A DNA stretch of 6,994 nt from Clostridiales bacterium (GTDB taxonomy: Bacteria; Bacillota; Clostridia; Lachnospirales; WQUN01), in assembly GCA_031269415.1 (NCBI GenBank), contig JAISZF010000206.1, positions 1 to 6,994 on the forward strand, given 5' to 3'. Of the stretch, positions 4,959 to 6,994 are shown piece by piece (positions within the stretch are counted from its first letter, which is position 1; every line of letters starts with the position of its first letter). The notes under the pieces were generated by a model. It was not told where the DNA came from. It did no database searches and worked only from the letters and a program-made list of their open reading frames with translations. The position numbers and the translations under genes are program-made.

Positions 4959-5986
4959 GTTTCCGGTTTTATAAACCATCGGCATCTACGGCAGCCGTCG
5001 CAGAGTACGACAGGTTCGTTATTCTGAATCTTGGCGAGCCACGCCTCATCAACCAGCAACCCCTTAGCGGCCGCCACAAAATCAGCCAGCCCTTCCTCGA
5101 TTATGTACGCCGCCTGTTCGGGCTTGCGCACGCCGTTCACCACAATAACGGGAATATGAACATTTCGTTCTATCACAATACCGGAGCGAACGATCCAGTT
5201 ATAATACTCATTTTCAGTATAGTCCAGATCCTGGGGTTTATAATCCTTATAGCCGGTGGAAATGTGTAAAATATCCGCCCCGGCTTCCTCAAACGCCCGC
5301 GCGTACCTGATCGCGCCCTTTAAATCGGGGTCATTACCGCCCATCCGTACGCCGATAATAAATTCGCCGCCGCAGGCTCTCCGGATATTGCCGATAATAT
5401 CCGACGCGAACTTAGCTTTATCAGCGCCGTATTCGTCACGCCGTTTATTGGTAATCGGCGACAGGAACTGACAGATAAGATACTTATGGCACGCGTGAAG
5501 CTCAACCCCGTCGAAGCCGGCTTCCTTCGCGCGCAGCGCCGCTCGCGTAAAATCCTCCGAGATGTCGGCTATTTGTTCCAACGTCAGGGCTTTCGCGCGT
5601 CTTCCGTCATTGGTCGTCATATCGGATGGCGCGAGCGGCGTATCGGAAACATTTCTATCCACTCGCGTCCCGGCGTGATGAATCTGAATCAGCGCGACGG
5701 CATTATGGGAATGTATGACGGACGCCAGTCCGCTTAAACCGGGAATAAAAGCGTTATCCCAAATCCCCAACTGGTCCTCGCTTAAGCGGGCGTCCTTACT
5801 GACACAAGCGGCCTCGGCGATGACAATACCCGCGCCGCCGCCCGCGAGGCGTTCGTAATGCTTAATATGCTTTTCGGATACATAACCTTCTTTTCCAGCG
5901 TATCCGAAGCAAACGATAGGTGGCACAACCAAACGGTTTTTTACAGTGTGATGTTTCAATTGGTACTGTGTAAGCAACGTAGCCAT
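4937..5986 (-). CDS. Old Yellow Enzyme-family NADH:flavin oxidoreductase
   Basis: This is a 349-residue FMN-dependent TIM-barrel ene-reductase of the YqjM type. Visible hallmarks are KNRLVVPPIVCFGY near the N-terminus (C26 sits where YqjM has its redox-sensitive cysteine), QIHHAGTR (101-108), DGVELHACH with the substrate-binding His pair H164 and H167, FLSPITNKRRDEYG (174-187), RMGGND, and a final phosphate-binding strand VNGV...ADFVAAAKGLL. In that last motif a Lys (308) stands where most relatives have Gly-Arg. The C-terminus carries a cysteine cluster, C329-x2-C332-x2-C335-x8-C344, resembling but shorter than the iron-sulfur ligand set of 2,4-dienoyl-CoA reductases. Substrate is unknown; reduction of activated alkenes is the family activity. 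The ATG at 5986 has AAGGA four bases upstream, at the end of the flavodoxin gene, so co-expression is likely. Confidence 0.92.
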   Translation of the reverse strand: MATLLTQYQLKHHTVKNRLVVPPIVCFGYAGKEGYVSEKHIKHYERLAGGGAGIVIAEAACVSKDARLSEDQLGIWDNAFIPGLSGLASVIHSHNAVALIQIHHAGTRVDRNVSDTPLAPSDMTTNDGRRAKALTLEQIADISEDFTRAALRAKEAGFDGVELHACHKYLICQFLSPITNKRRDEYGADKAKFASDIIGNIRRACGGEFIIGVRMGGNDPDLKGAIRYARAFEEAGADILHISTGYKDYKPQDLDYTENEYYNWIVRSGIVIERNVHIPVIVVNGVRKPEQAAYIIEEGLADFVAAAKGLLVDEAWLAKIQNNEPVVLCDGCRRCRWFIKPETCPHYRV

Positions 5987-5993
5987 GGAATCC

Positions 5994-6470
5994 TTAATCC
6001 ACCCCTAATATCACCCTTTTAATGTGGCTTCCGGCAATCTCTGTGTCCGGCGCGCTTTTCATCGGGCAGGCAAAGACATACGCCTCCCCCGCTTTTGCGC
6101 CGGTGGCGCTCAGCGCGTCGAACGCCGATTTTTTGTAAACATCCTGTTTGTCTATACCGGCGCAAGTCAGTAGAAAATTCACGGTTACTCCCGCAAGTTC
6201 AGCGTGGTTAATGAAATACCTGACCGCCGGGGCAATACCCGACGCCCAGATGGGGGAACAGATAAAGAGCTCCCTAACCTTGCGCAAATCGGGCAAATCC
6301 GCAACTTCAGCCTCTTTTTTTGTTATACTTTGAAAGCATCCGCCAACAAGCCCCAAAAAGCCGGAACGCTCCTTCTTCTCCCGCAGTTCAAAGGTTTTGT
6401 CCTTGCGAAGAGCCGCCAGCTCCTCCGCGTAAGCCCTAGTATGGCCTTTCCGGGAATAAAAAACTACCAT
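5994..6470 (-). CDS. Flavodoxin-like FMN protein
   Basis: This 158-residue protein has the short flavodoxin fold. The first strand is followed at once by the phosphate-binding loop SRKGHT (residues 6-11), the place of the usual (S/T)xTGxT motif for FMN phosphate. The segment SPIWASGIAPAVRYFINHAEL (about 72-92) matches the family loop that packs on the flavin, followed by a strand and TCAG. It is probably a cytoplasmic electron carrier or small quinone/NAD(P)H-type oxidoreductase; the partner cannot be read from the sequence. The ATG at 6470 is preceded by AGAGGGGG, which directly follows the stop of the TPM gene, so the two are probably translated in series. The next gene, an Old Yellow Enzyme-type flavoenzyme, starts 7 bases after this stop, which suggests, without proving, a redox pairing. 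Confidence 0.85.
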   Translation of the reverse strand: MVVFYSRKGHTRAYAEELAALRKDKTFELREKKERSGFLGLVGGCFQSITKKEAEVADLPDLRKVRELFICSPIWASGIAPAVRYFINHAELAGVTVNFLLTCAGIDKQDVYKKSAFDALSATGAKAGEAYVFACPMKSAPDTEIAGSHIKRVILGVD

Positions 6471-6480
6471 ACAACCCCCT

Positions 6481-6994
6481 CTAAAACTTCCCCCCGCCGC
6501 CGCCGTGTGAACGGCCGCTGGAACTCCTATGGACCGTGCTGCCGCCCCCGCCGCTGTTCTGTTTAGGCCGGGGCGTTCTGACGGTGTGTGTGTTGATAAA
6601 AATGTCGCGTTTATGCGTCAGATGGAAACTGTTTTGTACGGCGTAATCATTTGCCGCGGGCTTCGGACGCGCTGTTTTTAACTGAGCGGCCATAAACAAA
6701 ACCGATATGAGCGCTATTACGAACGCCGCAATCCATATAACAGCCAGATTCCCGCCTTCAGATCCGATTACTCCGGAGCTGAGATAACCCTCGGTCATGC
6801 TGATGAATTTCGCGAAAGCGCCGTAATAATCCCCCCTGCTAAGATATGAAACAACCCCATTTTTTATCTCATTAATTCTGGCGTCATTTATAATCTGTAT
6901 GCCTCTGCCGGAAGTGGAGATATACCAGTCTCTATCCTCCATGCTGACCAAAAACAGCACCCCGTCCCAACTGTCCCCGAATCCAAAGCCGTTA
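6481..6994 (-). CDS. TPM-domain membrane protein, C-terminal part (partial)
   Basis: The frame is open to the window edge, so the N-terminus, including any signal peptide and most of the TPM domain, is missing; about 170 residues are visible. An internal GTG at 6960 is not the likely start, because in-frame codons before it encode NGFGFGDSWDG, which continues the typical TPM core into VLFLVSMEDRDWYISTSGRG. After the domain comes one hydrophobic segment (about visible residues 82-104, LAVIWIAAFVIALISVLF), then a basic and polar stretch and a Ser/Gly-rich tail ending GGGGGKF. That layout of extracytoplasmic TPM domain, one membrane helix and glycine-rich tail is the YgcG-like arrangement. The family has been linked to photosystem II repair phosphatase activity in plants, but bacterial members have no settled role, so I assign none. 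It is the first visible gene of a tight cluster, with 10 bases to the flavodoxin gene. Confidence 0.85.
   Translation of the reverse strand, partial: NGFGFGDSWDGVLFLVSMEDRDWYISTSGRGIQIINDARINEIKNGVVSYLSRGDYYGAFAKFISMTEGYLSSGVIGSEGGNLAVIWIAAFVIALISVLFMAAQLKTARPKPAANDYAVQNSFHLTHKRDIFINTHTVRTPRPKQNSGGGGSTVHRSSSGRSHGGGGGKF

Noticed and set aside
6481..6545. GGC/GGG-rich run as a possible microsatellite
   Set aside because: It encodes the Gly/Ser-rich tail normal for this type of TPM-domain protein.

Overview
The window reads as one stretch of a Bacillota (Firmicutes) chromosome, most likely a clostridial lineage of roughly balanced GC content. This rests on the gene set: IreB (UPF0297), RuvX, a DUF1292/YrzB domain, RNase J, a YlbF-family protein and MtaB occur together in Bacillota, and the clear starts carry strong AGGAGG-type ribosome binding sites with frequent GTG/TTG codons. 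The genus cannot be told from the sequence. Every supported gene is on the minus strand, so transcription runs from high to low coordinates.

In transcription order, the first block is tightly packed: the C-terminal part of a TPM-domain membrane protein (running off the window end at 6994), a small flavodoxin-like protein, an Old Yellow Enzyme-type flavin oxidoreductase, and mtaB, a radical-SAM tRNA methylthiotransferase. The gaps are 10 and 7 bases, followed by an overlap, so these are probably co-transcribed. A candidate sigma-A promoter lies across the 3' end of mtaB and would start the second block.

The second block is ireB followed by ruvX, which overlap as ATGA. The ruvX reading frame runs in frame into a DUF1292 (YrzB) domain, joining two genes that are normally separate neighbours. 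A near-perfect Shine-Dalgarno sequence and TTG codon sit exactly at the domain junction, so the DUF1292 part may also be made alone. A strong intrinsic terminator closes this block.

The third block, after a structured leader of about 110 bases, is rnj (RNase J) followed two bases later by a YlbF-family gene, then a second hairpin terminator. The last 370 bases hold only the C-terminal remnant of a YcxB-like protein, plus a few dozen bases with nothing recognisable.

Functionally the core is RNA and nucleic-acid housekeeping: tRNA modification (MtaB), RNA decay (RNase J, with YlbF proteins linked to RNase Y in Bacillus), and a RuvX-type nuclease fold, together with IreB, a substrate of the PASTA kinase pathway. 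No phage, CRISPR or insertion-sequence signal was seen. The most unusual point is the ruvX-yrzB fusion with its retained internal start; the rest is largely ordinary chromosome.
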